Assembly (NCBI GenBank): GCA_021018995.1
Contig: CM037595.1
Location: 77,377,159 to 77,441,158 of the forward strand
Source: Chloranthus sessilifolius
Lineage: Eukaryota; Streptophyta; Magnoliopsida; Chloranthales; Chloranthaceae
Length of the DNA stretch: 64,000 nucleotides
Reading direction: 5' to 3'
The notes beneath the pieces are model-generated. The model was not told the DNA's origin, did no database searches, and was given only the letters and a program-made list of their open reading frames with translations. Numbering within the stretch: position 1 is the stretch's first letter; every line of letters starts with the position of its first letter. A program made the position numbers and the translations under genes. Of the stretch, positions 1 through 10,892 are shown in pieces.

Positions 1-1318
1 CGGTCCATTCATCTATTGCATCAAATTTGATTAATGATGTGGCGTCTCCCTATTATCTTCATCCATCCGATCATCTGGGTGCTACCCTCGTTTCAACTTC
101 TCTTATCGGTGAAAACTACTCTACTTGGAAAAGATCAATGAAAATTGCATTGAATGCTAAAAACAAACTTGGATTTGTTGATGGCACCTCAAGAAACTAA
201 ACTATGAACTCGGCAGAGCTTCAAGCGTAGGATCGTTGCAATGACATGGTTTTGTCATGGATACTCAATGTCATCGACAAAAGTCTCACCAGTAGCATCA
301 TCTATGGCGATACACCGTGTGACGTATGGTTGGATATCGAAGAATGATTCTAACAAAGCAATAATCCTCAAGTCTTTCAACTTAAACGTGCCATATGCAC
401 GTTGCAACAAGATCAACAATCATTGGTAACCTACTATAATACCATGAAATCCTATTTGGATGAATTAAGAATTTATGTATTGACATCCGAATGCACTTGT
501 GGAGCATTCAAAGGCTTCAACAATTTCAAGAAACGGAACGAGTCTACCAATTCTTAATGGGACTCAATGAGACGTATTCTTTCATTCGTAGCCAAATCCT
601 AGTCATGGATCCTTTCTCCATAGTTAGTAAAGCATATGCCATTATCAACCAAGAAGAGAAGCAAAGACTCCTCCACTTGTCCTCTCCACACATCAATGAT
701 TCGGCGGCACTCATTGCTAATACTAGGAATCTTAATGTTGGTGGAGATAACCAGCACAATCGAATTAGTGGACAAGGCCGAGAACGTCCTCGTTGTGATC
801 ATTGTGGTATGATGGGTCACATAAAAGCAAAATGTTACAAGATAGTTGGTTACCCACAAAATTTTGGAAAAGAAAAATTGAACCAACCTTATAACAATCG
901 CACTTCATCAAACGTTATTACTACTCATAATGCTTCACTACTTGGGACACCTAGCAATCCTCGAGATGGGATGAATCCAACCGCCGATCATGCTCTCACC
1001 AATCTCTCGGCAGAACAATACCAACAACTCTTATCATTACTCAATGCAAATGAAAAATTCGCCAATCTTGCTGATAACATGTCATTATTTTCTTGCAATT
1101 CTGTAATTTCATTTCCTTCCACCACATGGATCATCGATAGTGGTGCGTTTGATCACATGACCCCTTATACATCTTCTTTCACAAGTTTGATTCAAACTCA
1201 TGAAGCCAAACCTGTTAAGCTACCTACTGGTGATATGACAATCGTCACACATGTTAGTTCAGTCAATCTTTCTAATAATATTGTTTTACATGATGTTCTT
1301 TGTGTATCCCAATTTTAA
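1..1318 (+). pseudogene. Cop1 gag and protease region
   Basis: Translation of the first 200 bases gives the copia-type gag N-terminus (UBN2_3-like: GENYSTWKRSMKIAL). A CCHC zinc knuckle (CDHCGMMGHIKAKC) is encoded near 800-835, followed by the usual VGYP. The aspartic protease core WIIDSGA lies near 1130-1150. Gag would package the RNA and the protease would mature the polyprotein. The region belongs to a broken element and is not expected to make protein. Confidence 0.88.
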
Positions 1319-1354
1319 TTCAATCTACTATCTGTCAGAAAACTAACCCAACAA

Positions 1355-2780
1355 TTGAACTGTGCTGCTATATTTTTTCCAACATTTAACGTTTTTCAGG
1401 ACCTGTCATCGAGGAAGCTGATTGGAGTGGGTGAAGTAAGAGATGGTCTTTATCATTTCATCCAACCACCAACATCAACACCATCAGCCATGCCTGTTAC
1501 AAGACCAAACTCCAACCTCTGGCACATGCGACTTGGGCATCCTTCTACTGCTTGTCTATTTAATTTGTCTTCCCTTTCTAAAAATATTTTTCACTTTAAC
1601 TCTCATTGTGATGTTTGTCAAATTTCTAAATAAACACGCAGTCTTTTCTTTAAGTGATAATCGTAGCAGTCCTCCTTTTGATCTAGTATATTATGATATT
1701 TGGGGTGGATATCCTACTGCATCTCTCACTGATGCATATTACTTTCTTACTATTGTAGATGATTTTTCACGTTGTACATGGGTTTATCTTATGCGTTTTA
1801 AATCTGTAACATATTCATTTATCATAAAGTTATGTACAATGATTAAAAACTAATTTCAAAATCCGATTTGTCAAATAAGGACCGACAATGGCATGAAATT
1901 TCTTTCTACTGCTATGCAAAAATTTTTCCACGAAAATGAAATTCTTCATCAACGAACTTGTATTGAAACCTCACAACAAAATGGGGTGGTAGAGCGAAAC
2001 CTCTGACATCTTCTTGAAGTAGCCCGAGCCTTGCGTTTTCAAGCCAACTTACCATTATATTTTTGGGGAGAATGTGTACTCACTGCCACTTATCTTATCA
2101 ATCAAATTCCTACACCAAACCTTAATGGTAAGACCCCTTATGAAATACTTTTCAATTGTACCCCTACCTATGACCACCTTTGGACATTCGGGTGTCTTTG
2201 TTACGCTCGCACATTAAGTGCACATCGCCATAAATTTTCCTCCCGCGTCTCACAGTGCATATTTGTCGGATACCCTTTTGGTCAACATGGTTATCGAGTT
2301 TATGATATTAATACTAGACGTCTTTTCACTTCTCGTGACATTGTATTTATTGAATCTACATTCCCTTTCCAATCACAAACAAAGTCCATCTCCACTGTAT
2401 TTCCTTTACCAGTTAATGATCAAGGAAATATTACTATTGATTTGGAAGATCAACCTTTTACATTTCCCATTCCCGACATAGCTCATAATATTCCTCCACC
2501 TACAATCCAACCCCAAGAACCTAATTTAGGTATTATACCCACTTTGCAACACCTTGAATCACGTCGATCTAAGCGAAATATTACACATTCAACTCACCTT
2601 AAAGATTTTATTTGTCCTATTTTACCTCACAAGACTTCTCATACTTCACCAACTGCACAACTATCTACAGGAACTACCTACCCTATTTTTAAGTCTCTCT
2701 CATATGCATATTTTTCTCCTAATCATATTGCTTTCTTATCTGCTATTCATTCCTATGAAGAACCCCAAACTTTTTTATAA
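1355..2780 (+). pseudogene. Cop1 integrase region
   Basis: The GAG-pre-integrase signature LWHMRLGHPS is encoded near 1518-1547. It is followed by the integrase core (YDIWGGYPTASLTDAYYFLTIVDDFSR near 1690-1780 in short), a target-contact part near 2030-2340 ([19 protein letters not shown]) and the weakly conserved C-terminal linker. The order and content are those of copia integrase. It is broken in several places. Confidence 0.88.
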
Positions 2781-2864
2781 GATGTTAAATATCATTATTG
2801 GCGTGATGCAATGTCTACGGAGATAGCTGCATTACAATAAAATCAGACATGAACTTTACAACCA

Positions 2865-4240
2865 TTGCCACCAGGCAAGAAACCTATTGACTATAAATGG
2901 ATATACAAAGTCAAATATTGGGCTGATGGAACTGTAGAACGATTCAAGGCTCGCTTAGTTGCTAAAGGTTATACTAAAAAAGAAGGGTTAGATTATCATG
3001 AAACCTTTGCTCCTATTGCTAAACTCGCCACTGTGCGTTGCCTCTTAGCCGTCGCGTCTATTAGAAACTGGCCTCTTCACCAATTAGATGTTAACAACGC
3101 CTTCCTTCATGGAGACCTGCACGAAGAAGTTTATATGTAAATTCCTCCTGGTTTCTCTCGACAGGGGGAGCATCTCGTTTGCCGCCTGCACAAGTCCCTC
3201 TATGGCTTCAAACAAGCATCACGTAACTGGTTTGTAAACTTTTCTACTGCCCTCAAAGATGCCGGTTACTCTCAATCAATTGTAAATTATTCTCTGTTTA
3301 CATGGTACAAGGGTTCTACATTCACAGCCGTCTTGGTATATGTCGATGATATCATCGTGACAGGCAACTGCAACACTTCTATTAATAATCTGAAGATCTT
3401 TCTCAATAACCGTTTTCATATTAAATATTTGGGCCTCCTAAAATATTTTTTAGGAATTGAAGTTGCACGATTTCTAAAGGGCATTTTTTTGAGCCAACGA
3501 AAATGTACTTTTGACATACTCGCTGAGAGTGGTCGTCTTGGAACTCAACCTACTACATATTCGATGGAACAAAATCTTCGTTTAACCAACGAACATGGCG
3601 AACTTCTTCATGATCCAACAGTTTATCGTCGCCTAGTTGGTCGACTCATTTACCTTACTATTACAAGGCCTGACATAGTTTACTCTGTGAATATGCTTAG
3701 CTAATTCATGCATCAGCCTCGTCAACCACATTATGTTGTAGCTACTAGAGTACTCCGATATCTAAAATCTTCTCCAGGCCAAGGCATCATGTTACCATCC
3801 AATAATTCCTTCAATCTCTCCGCATACGCTGATTCTGATCGGGCAAGTTGTCTCAAGGCACGGCGCTCTACCACAGGAAACTTCATCAAGCTCGGTTACA
3901 ATCTAATTTCATGGAAATCTAAGAAACAATCTGTTATTTCTCGCTCTTCCGCTGAGGCCGAATATAGAGCTATGGCCAATAGTACTTGTGAACTTGTCTG
4001 GTTAAAAGCACTTCTTCAAGATCTCCGAGTTAATCATCCAAAACCTATGCAACTATTTGGTGACAATCAAGCAGCACTTCACATTACGGCAAATCCAGTC
4101 TTTCACGAACGCACAAAGCACATTGAGATTGATTGTCATTCAGTTCGCGAAAAGATTACTTCAGATATCCTAGTCACCTCTTAAGTACACACGCGCAATC
4201 AACTAGCAAACATCTTTACCAAAGCACTAGGCCGTGATCA
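2865..4240 (+). pseudogene. Cop1 reverse transcriptase and RNase H region
   Basis: The start of the copia RVT_2 domain ([20 protein letters not shown]) lies near 2900-2960. [14 protein letters not shown] follows near 3078-3120 and the catalytic YVDDII near 3338-3356. RNase H appears near 3820-4180, with [13 protein letters not shown] and the ADP-like integrase-adjacent tail HIEIDCH. The domains are collinear with canonical copia pol. The region is broken. Confidence 0.9.
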
Positions 4241-4292
4241 ATTTCAATTTTTACTTACCAAGTTGGGCGTTTCGAATCTCCACGCTCCAACT

Positions 4293-4302
4293 TGAGGGGG
4301 AG
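4293..4302 (+). other. Cop1 polypurine tract
   Basis: TGAGGGGGAG lies immediately before the 3' LTR and after the RNase H region. This is the usual plus-strand primer of plant copia elements. Confidence 0.8.
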
Positions 4303-4529
4303 TATTAGAACCCCACTACCCCACTTCCTACAAACTACCCAAACCCCCCACCTTCTACAAACTACCCAAACTACCCACTACCCCACTTCCTACAAACTAC
4401 CCTCTATATTGTATTATAAATATAGCATGTTTGTGCATTTGTAAATCATTGATTTGTAAAGCATTGAGGAATAACAAAGTGAAAACTTTGTCCCATTTAT
4501 TTTTATAATATTTTTATGTTTATTTAACA
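4303..4529 (+). repeat. Cop1 3' LTR
   Basis: About 227 bp from just after the polypurine tract to a CA-ending AT-rich tail. It contains about three imperfect tandem copies of CCTACAAACTACCC at 4325-4400 and a TATA-like TATTATAAATATA near 4411-4424. The end point is an estimate because the partner LTR is outside the window. Confidence 0.65.
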
Positions 4530-4976
4530 AAATCAACTATATCTAATGTGAAGGAGAAACTCTAGAGTTAAATTGGATAAATTATTTTGTAAACGAAATT
4601 GCTTTAGATACAAATAAGAGTAATAAAGGCAACCTTCATCAAATTTACATACAAAAATTGTAAAAGCAATATGTAATCATACAGAGAAGTTATCTAAAAC
4701 TACTAACCTCATATACGCAAAACAATCATAACAACAACATGATAAAAGCCATCAAATAGATATATAAAAAATTCAAATAAGCAAGTTAATCCAAACGAAA
4801 ATTATAAAACACGAAATTAATCCAACAAGTATGCTCCTTTAAACCTAAATTTCTATCAAAATCTACTAGATAAAAAACGGAAAATTCAGATCGAAAATAA
4901 AGTGAAAAAAATCTTTAGCGTAACCAAAAAGATCAAATTTTGAACAAATTCAGAAGCAAGGAATTGATTCCATACC
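4530..4976. other. AT-rich stretch without recognised gene
   Basis: No coding signature on either strand. If the minus-strand leader exon at 4977-5125 is real, this stretch would be the start of its first intron, with Cop1 inserted further in. A splice-donor-like GTATGG sits at its right edge on the minus strand. Confidence 0.4.
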
Positions 4977-5125
4977 TTTTGCAGAAACTTAAGTGATGGA
5001 AAGTTTGTGGTTCGATTCAGATCGACTGCAAAATCCAATCTACGAGGGTTAAAACCCTAGATTATGAAAGATTCGCGGTTGGAGAATGCAGCTTGAGAAG
5101 AAAGCAAGTGTAGCAGAGTTGAGAG
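4977..5125 (-). other. Possible 5' leader exon of a host gene reading leftwards
   Basis: Read on the minus strand, the stretch opens with a pyrimidine-rich start (CTCTTTCTGCTCTCTCAAC). It holds a telo-box (TAGGGTTTTAACCCT context near 5043-5062) and ends in AAAAG followed by GTATGG, a plausible splice donor. Telo-boxes, pyrimidine-rich starts and leader introns are typical of plant ribosomal-protein and translation-factor genes. No start codon with a recognisable protein follows inside the window, because Cop1 occupies the next 4.5 kb. The downstream gene, if any, lies left of the window. Not proven. Confidence 0.4.
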
Positions 5126-5148
5126 AGCAGAAAGAGGTATTATTTATT

Positions 5149-5160
5149 TTTATATATATT
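5149..5160 (-). promoter_or_regulatory. TATA box for the possible leader exon
   Basis: ATATATATAAAA reads on the minus strand about 30 bases upstream of the pyrimidine-rich start near 5120. Spacing fits a plant core promoter. Confidence 0.4.
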
Positions 5161-5326
5161 CTAGTCATATATTTATTATAATTAAAATAGGAAAATAACA
5201 AGTGTTAGTGTCACACCTCTTTTAACTATTGCCAAATCAGTTATTAAACTCGCTTATTACACCTGTATCGTTATATGACGGTTGTGGTTCCTTTACCTCG
5301 TTGATACCTAGCGAAGTAACGAATTA

Positions 5327-5650
5327 AAGGTTGCCAACGGGCCGGGCCGGTTCAGGTCGGACCAAAATTTTAATTCCTCAATTAGAAAATGGCTTATGCT
5401 CGACCTGACTTGATGTGTCACCCGACCCGACCTGACCAGATGGTGCACTCACCCTGTGCGACGCCGAGCCCAAAAACTCAACCCGACCCGACCCAAAAAC
5501 TCTTTTTTTGTGAGTTTTTTATATATAACATTACAAGTCGGGTTTGATCAACTCGACTCCACCGATTTTGCTAAACTTGACCGAACACAACCTCTTAACC
5601 AACCCAACCCAAAGGATGGATCGGATGTCTCAGCCCTAACCCGAATATAG
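5327..5650. repeat. Low-complexity hAT-like relic rich in CCCGACC
   Basis: The left edge reads TTGCCAACGGGCCGGGCC and the right edge is a weak inverted counterpart (AGGGCTGAGACATCC on the minus strand). The middle is filled with CCCGACC or GGGTCGGG words. This composition is common in plant non-autonomous hAT elements whose ends resemble AGGGGTGGCAACGGG. No clear target duplication was seen. Confidence 0.35.
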
Positions 5651-5940
5651 GGGTAGAGATTTGGTTAATCAAAATGAATTGAAACTAAAATTTAAGATTT
5701 TCGGTTCAGTTCAGTCTGAACTGAAACCAAACCAAAATGATTTGGTTTCAGTTAATCAAAATTTCAAAAAATCCGAATCGAAAATAAAAATAATTTGGTT
5801 TGGATCAATTCAGTTTCAGTTTTATTTATTTATTTTTTTGTTTTTTTAAATTTCTTCGCTTTTTTAGTTTTGCTATTTTCAGATTTTTGTAATTTTGGGT
5901 CGGTTTTTTAAACCTACACAACCAGTTTCCTAAACCAAAT
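5651..5940. repeat. Second hAT-like MITE relic
   Basis: Starts AGGGGTAGAGATTTGGTTAA and is rich in GGTTCAGT / ACTGAACC words, with an internal inverted repeat TTCAGTTCAGTCTGAACTGA. The style matches the element at 9396-9937. The right end is unclear and may be obscured by the adjacent microsatellite. Confidence 0.35.
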
Positions 5941-5941
5941 T

Positions 5942-5943
<2 letters not shown>

Positions 5944-6019
<76 letters not shown>
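5944..6019. repeat. (TA)38 microsatellite
   Basis: Uninterrupted 76 bp run of TA dinucleotides. Likely length-polymorphic. Confidence 0.98.
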
Positions 6020-6021
<2 letters not shown>

Positions 6022-6114
6022 TAGATGGATATAAAGTCACCGTATAACGCTTGTTGCATGTGAGGATGTATCATTGTTACCGGTGATGACAACGAGAAAA
6101 TATTGAAGATACAA

Positions 6115-6965
6115 TATGATTTGAGTAAATTCTTTGATATATAAGATTTGGATCCATTGAAATACATTTTATGATTGCAGTGGTTAGATCAAGGAGGAAT
6201 ATAATTTTATTTCAAAGGAAATACACTTTTGATGTATTAAGACAAACTGGTAAGTACCTGCAATTACTTTCCATTTAGCAGAATCATTGACTTAATGGAG
6301 ATGAAGGTGAACTCCTTACGAATCCACTTATGTGTCAATGGTTCGTAAGAAAACGCAACTACTTAACTATGACAATTTCAGACACTGCGTATGTCATGTG
6401 AGTGGTGAGCCAACATATGCATCCAAATCCACTCTATGGTATGTCTTATACTAGATCCTGAAATATTTGAAAGGCAGCTAGCCCAGAAAGGGGCCTACTT
6501 TACAATAATCATGGGCATCTAGCTATTGAAGTTTTTATTGATGCCGATTGGGCCGGTTCATTGAGTGATAGGAGGTCTACTTTGGGTTATTGCACATTTC
6601 TAGGTGGGCATAGAGGAACAAGAAGTAACATGGTGTTTCCAACTCCAGTATTGAAAAGGAGTACATAGTCATGTCCCAAGGTACTCGCGAAGGGATGCGT
6701 TATCCTAGCAGATTTTCGTATAAATGTTGAACGTCGATGACTTTCCATGGAGACAATGAGACTGCACTTCATATTATATTGCTGAAAATTTCGTTTATCG
6801 CGAAAGAACCAATCACATAAAAATCGACTAAGCTATCACTTTAACCGCGAGAAGGTTGAGGTGAAAGTATACGACAAGTGCAATCTGAAAATCAGTTGGC
6901 TAATATTTTCAGCAAAATAATTGAAGAAAAATGATTGTATGACATACCACCAAGATGAGAACAAT
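6115..6965 (+). mobile_element. Cop2: copia relic, RT end to RNase H
   Basis: Plus-strand translations in several frames still match the end of copia reverse transcriptase (LKYIL, then a GIFISQRKYTLDVL-like stretch near 6165-6250). RNase H follows (DADWAGSLSDRRST-like near 6538-6580), then the tail near 6800-6940. It is heavily decayed and much older in look than Cop1. No LTRs could be set. Confidence 0.7.
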
Positions 6966-7306
6966 GGCTAGATTTATACACCAACTAGAGTTCTCCCGAT
7001 TCTTCCTATTCTCCTCTCCTCCTTCATCTGAGAACTCTAGCCGTTATTGACAGAATCACAGAATCCTTATCTCACTTTTAACTTAGTTTACCCTTAAATC
7101 TGACCCATCCTTAAATCGCCTGCAATTGGGATTTAAGAAGGTCGCTTTGACCCGACCCTAAACTTCAGTTCGAGGTAGGCCAACTAACTGGTCAGGTCAA
7201 ATATTCATGGACTAACGTACGAACAAAACAAGGCCAAATAAACAGAAAGGTAATCTGTTTGAGATAAAGCTTTCTATACGTGTTAAAAGCATATAAATTG
7301 TTTACA
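6966..7306. other. Non-coding stretch
   Basis: No coding signature. A pyrimidine-rich segment (CTTCCTATTCTCCTCTCC near 7002-7019) just after the Cop2 relic could be residual LTR. Otherwise nothing is recognised. Confidence 0.3.
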
Positions 7307-7349
7307 TTTTTATTTTTTTTTATTTTTTATAATAAGAAGATTTCATTGA

Positions 7350-7631
7350 TTAAAATTTAGAAATTACAACGTCAACAACTGGTGGTGGATTATCTTCCAC
7401 CCAAACATGGTCAATCTCAGAGTTCAAACTGAACTTGAAGAAAATATCAATGACAAAATTGGCTGATCTATGGACGGCTATACATTGGACCTGAGCAAAA
7501 GAAGATAACAATTCCTTGATAGAATAAATAATCATACCAGAGAGATTTGTATATGTGTCATTTATACTTGTTATCACATCGGTAGCATCACTTTCAAGAA
7601 TGAAGTTATTCAACCCTAGATCTCTAGCCAT
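7350..7631 (-). pseudogene. L1a RNase H-like (RVT_3) domain
   Basis: A 93-residue open stretch (MARDLGLNNFILESDATDV...) has the E-x-D core typical of the second half of plant LINE RNase H (ESDATDVI near residues 14-21) and the late AVHRSAN motif in place of the usual HV.R.AN. The first catalytic part is not in frame. It would degrade the RNA of the RNA:DNA hybrid. It ends close to the A-rich tail, as expected at the ORF2 C-terminus. Because it sits in LINE context, it is not a host RNase H gene. Confidence 0.75.
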
Positions 7632-8421
7632 TTTAACACCTTCAAATGCAACCGCATCTCGACTTGTTCCACACTTTGAACACCTTTGATTTTTTGAACC
7701 ATGGACCCCACCGGTTTGACACCCGAGTCCCTGATGATGATCCCAACTTTGGCAATTTGTGGAGACGCCTTCTAGGCTACGTCGACATTAATTTTAAACA
7801 CAATAGGCAGAGTCGTGTCCAACTTGGAATATTTGCTACAACAGATGTGGACGTTGATTGTTTATTTACCTCCAAAATCTCCAATAGGTATTCCGTGGCA
7901 AACTAGGCTATTTTATCAATTGCCTCCATTTTGTCTCCATGAACAGACTCCCCCCCCCCCATAGCGCCTAGGCTGTTGTAAAAAAAGAGTTAAGCTGTTT
8001 TGTTCTGTAGTCAACAATAAATTGCTCCATCCATCGAATAAAGTCATGGTTGTTTGATGGGTGTACCCTTCCGCCAAGAGGGCAAAGGAACCATACTCTC
8101 GCTACTTTGTCGCAATCTCGTAGTGCATGCATGATATTTTCCAGATCCGTTCCACAAATTTCACATCTTTTCGTTTATTTGTTGAATTTTAACTTTTTAA
8201 TTTGCATGTACCAGGAGAATGTTCTTGTATGCCCGCGAGGCAAAGGATTTGATTTTATTGAGCATTTTATATTGTCAATTCTCCTTCCAAATTTTGCCTT
8301 GCGACGTATTACTTGAGCATAATTGAGGAAATTGGTCATGGTACACCACATGATACACCGATTTCATTGAGAACTTTTTGTTGTTTGAGAATATTCATGC
8401 TTTAGTTGTCAGTAATGGGAT

Positions 8422-8670
8422 TTAGAGAATAAAATTTGCATCTTCCTTGAAAAACAGAGCTCGAATGAGGTCTTCATTCCACGCAAAGTTATGTTGGTTG
8501 AATAATTCAGATACCCATGTTGGAGCATTGGCTGGTTTTGGAGTGAAAACTTTGAAAGTGGAGGGTCTTGGGACCCATCTGTCCTTGCAAATGTCTATGC
8601 TAGTATTCGACCCAACACGCCAAATAAGACCACCTTCCATCATGCTTTGACCCAGAGAAGGCTCTGCCAT
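8422..8670 (-). pseudogene. L1a ORF2 connector between RT and zinc-binding region
   Basis: MAEPSLGQSMMEGGLIWRVG and DICKDRWVPRPSTFKV are hallmark stretches of the plant LINE region that follows RT (G..WRVGNG..I..W.D.W.P). WVSELFNQHNFAWNEDLIRALF matches the V.DLI...W....I...F segment. Open for 82 residues, then continues leftwards in other frames. Confidence 0.8.
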
Positions 8671-8875
8671 GTATATGAAGAATTGACGCCTTTTTTTGCC
8701 CCTCGAAATTTTGAATGCACATAATATTTTGCTTTTAGCATTTTTGCCACAAGGGAATGAGGATAGTTTTCAAGTCGCCAAAACTGTTTTGCAAGCATAG
8801 CCTTATTAAAACATTCTAATTTGCGGAAGCCCCATCCTCCACTCGCCTTATTTTTCTTATACCAAGGATGAAAAT

Positions 8876-9395
8876 AGGATGAAATTGGATTAATTGTACC
8901 ATTTTTCCCATGCCATTAATGAAAATAAATTGATTAAAAAAATATGCACTCAAATGTTATTTTTTTATCCAGCAATTGTGGTTTTCCTCCAAGATTGGGG
9001 AAAACCTCTAATTGGTAGCATAACACCAAATTGATTACACCCAGAGTAGGGGTGCATTGCTTAAATCATATTTAGCAAAAAAAAATTAGAAACTCATCTC
9101 CACCATATATTTTTTGAGCCTTGAAATTTAAACCATTAATATTAGTCAAACTCTGACAAAGGCTTTAAAAATAAAATTTTTGAAATCTTTTTTTGAGAAA
9201 TTAATCTAAGCCGTTCCCTTATACTCCCCATCGCACCCAATAGTGTTTTGGATGCCACATTGATCTCCACGAAATCTTGGAGGACGGAACCGGCTCCCAT
9301 ATAAATACTATATACAAATTAGATATTAATATTTACAAAACATCCCCGAAGCAATGTCCGACAAATCTTTTTTAACTTTAGTTTCTTGTTGCGAT
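8876..9395. other. Non-coding stretch
   Basis: AT-rich with no recognisable coding region or element ends on either strand. Confidence 0.3.
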
Positions 9396-9937
9396 ATTAG
9401 GGATGGAGATTCAATCGAGATGAAAATTTCGGTTTCCAATTCGGTTCAGTCTGAATCGAAACCGTACTGAAATAAATTGGTTTAGTTTTATTCTAAAAAA
9501 AAATAAAAAAATTCATTTTTTGTTTCTTTTTGGATTTTTTACTTTTTCAACTTTCTTTAAGGGATAATTAGAGAAACATACCTCAAAAACAAACTTTTTA
9601 GCAAAAAAGACCAGACCTCAAACGTTTTAGAAAGACTGTGCTTTCACGGATTTTGGAACTTCAGAAAATTGTGAAAGCACTATTTAAAAAAAAAAATGGT
9701 TTAAAAAATTTGATTTTGGAACTTCAGAAAGGGCATTGTTTTCTAAAGTGCCCTTTTCTTTATTTCCTTATTTTTTGGTTATCTGCCATCCAAAGTTGAA
9801 AGCGAACGGACTTAGAATCGGCTCGGTTTGGTTTTTTTATTTGGTTTCGATCTGATTTCATGATCAGTCTGGTTTGGGTCGCCAGTTTTCAGTCAATTTC
9901 GGTTTTTGGTTCCAAACTTGCATCTCTGGTTAATATC
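9396..9937. mobile_element. hAT-like non-autonomous element
   Basis: Left end AGGGATGGAGATT, with an imperfect inverted counterpart at the right (CAGAGATGCAAG on the minus strand). Inner flanks are rich in GGTTTCGATT / CGGTTC words, including an inverted repeat around 9433-9470. The central 200 bp (about 9560-9775) looks unrelated and carries its own repeated phrase GATTTTGGAACTTCAGAAA (9649-9667 and 9714-9732). The 8 bp at either side match only partly. Confidence 0.45.
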
Positions 9938-10288
9938 ATCCATTAATACATGTTTACGGGTCGACCCGACCTGGTGCCCGCCCCAACCACTTTGATTGAA
10001 ACAAAAAAAATCCCAACCATCTAAAAATGTGCTTTCTCATACTAAATATGAACTGTTGCCCTATAGGTGCCACATGAAATTTGATTGAATAATTTTTTGT
10101 AAGGAAAAGTTTCATTCATGATGAACAATCGGATAGAATATCATCATGGAACTGAGGAGCATTCTCCATCCAGATCTCATAGCAGCCAATGTTCAACCCA
10201 ATTTTAGCTAAAAGGTCTGCTAAACTATTTGCAGATTTTTCACATGACAACAAGATTAAAACAGAAAAAAATGTAAACTTTCTCTAAC

Positions 10289-10528
10289 TTATTCAAACAT
10301 AAAAGAAAACTCGGAGAGGTCCTGGGATGTAAATGAGATTGCATTCAAAGCTTTTAAAGAGTCCTTCAAATATAAAAAGCCCATAAGCCTCACAGTAATC
10401 AGAGTTGGATATATGGTTGAAATTCTTTGCATGGAAGCCAACACCCTACCCTCATGGTCTCTAATCACCACTCCAATTCCAGCCAATTTTGAATGGGCAA
10501 ACCACTCACCAATAAATTTCAAATACAC
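10289..10528 (-). pseudogene. L1b RNase H-like domain, N-terminal half
   Basis: GIGVVIRDHEGRVLASM near residues 17-33 is the first beta strands of plant RVT_3 RNase H. The run ends before the later catalytic positions are reached in frame. It sits at the C-terminal end of LINE ORF2, close to the 3' tail. Confidence 0.75.
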
Positions 10529-10564
10529 TTTCCAGAGGTGGGTGGGGGTTCTGAAGGTGAATTA

Positions 10565-10889
10565 GGCTGTGTATGACATAGTTCTCTGCTAGCCTCTGCT
10601 ATAAGAGAGTTCACTTGTTTTAGTAGGTTCCCCTTCTCATTGATAACTCCTTGTATGACAAGATTTCATGCAAGATTTACTTGTTCAACAGTTCTACCCT
10701 CCTCTCTACGCACTCCTTGCCAAAGCAGATTTTATTTGCTCTGATAGGGAGTTAGTAGAGAGTAGGGAGATTGCTTTTAGAGCAGATAAATCCTCCTTTG
10801 AAGGGACTTAGAAAAGAAAATGAGAACCAACTAAAACAGGTGAACTCTGTTGTGGCAAGGGCTAACAGAGAAGTATGCCACACACAACC
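10565..10889. mobile_element. Tourist/Harbinger-like MITE, 325 bp
   Basis: Ends GGCTGTGTATGACATA and, on the other strand, GGTTGTGTGTGGCATA. The inverted similarity continues for about 75 bp (TTCTCTG.TAGCC, GAGTTCAC.TGTTTTAGT). It is flanked by TTA on both sides (10562-10564 and 10890-10892), the 3 bp duplication typical of PIF/Harbinger. It has no coding capacity and splits the zinc-binding region of L1b. Confidence 0.8.
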
Positions 10890-10892
10890 TTA

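Larger units (their letters stand above)
1..4529 (+). mobile_element. Cop1: Ty1/copia LTR retrotransposon, 5' end outside the window
   Basis: Parts run in copia order on the plus strand: gag from base 1, zinc knuckle near 790-850, protease near 1120-1180, GAG-pre-integrase near 1500-1640, integrase to about 2780, reverse transcriptase from about 2865, RNase H to about 4240, polypurine tract at 4293-4302 and a short 3' LTR. Integrase lying before reverse transcriptase marks copia rather than gypsy. The 5' LTR and gag start lie upstream of the window. The coding region carries several breaks, so this is a fossil. Its age cannot be judged because the second LTR is not visible. Confidence 0.93.
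7307..8875 (-). mobile_element. L1a: 5'-truncated plant L1-type LINE
   Basis: On the minus strand the order is: post-RT region (GGWGFRKLECFNKAMLAKQF near 8800), a zf-RVT zinc-binding region near 8050-8170 (CEICGTDLENIMHALRDCDK), a linker, and a C-terminal RNase H-like domain at 7350-7631. An A-rich tail lies at 7307-7340 (T-rich on the plus strand). Everything upstream of about 8875 is missing (endonuclease and RT core), as usual for 5'-truncated LINEs. Frameshifts and stops separate the pieces. No target duplication was found. Confidence 0.85.

Noticed and set aside
5826-6167. 113-residue reading frame on the minus strand
   Set aside because: It is mostly a translation of the (TA)38 microsatellite (repeated Tyr-Ile).
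7350-7631. Host RNase H-like gene
   Set aside because: It is followed by an A-rich tail and preceded by LINE zinc-finger and connector regions on the same strand, so it is the LINE C-terminus.
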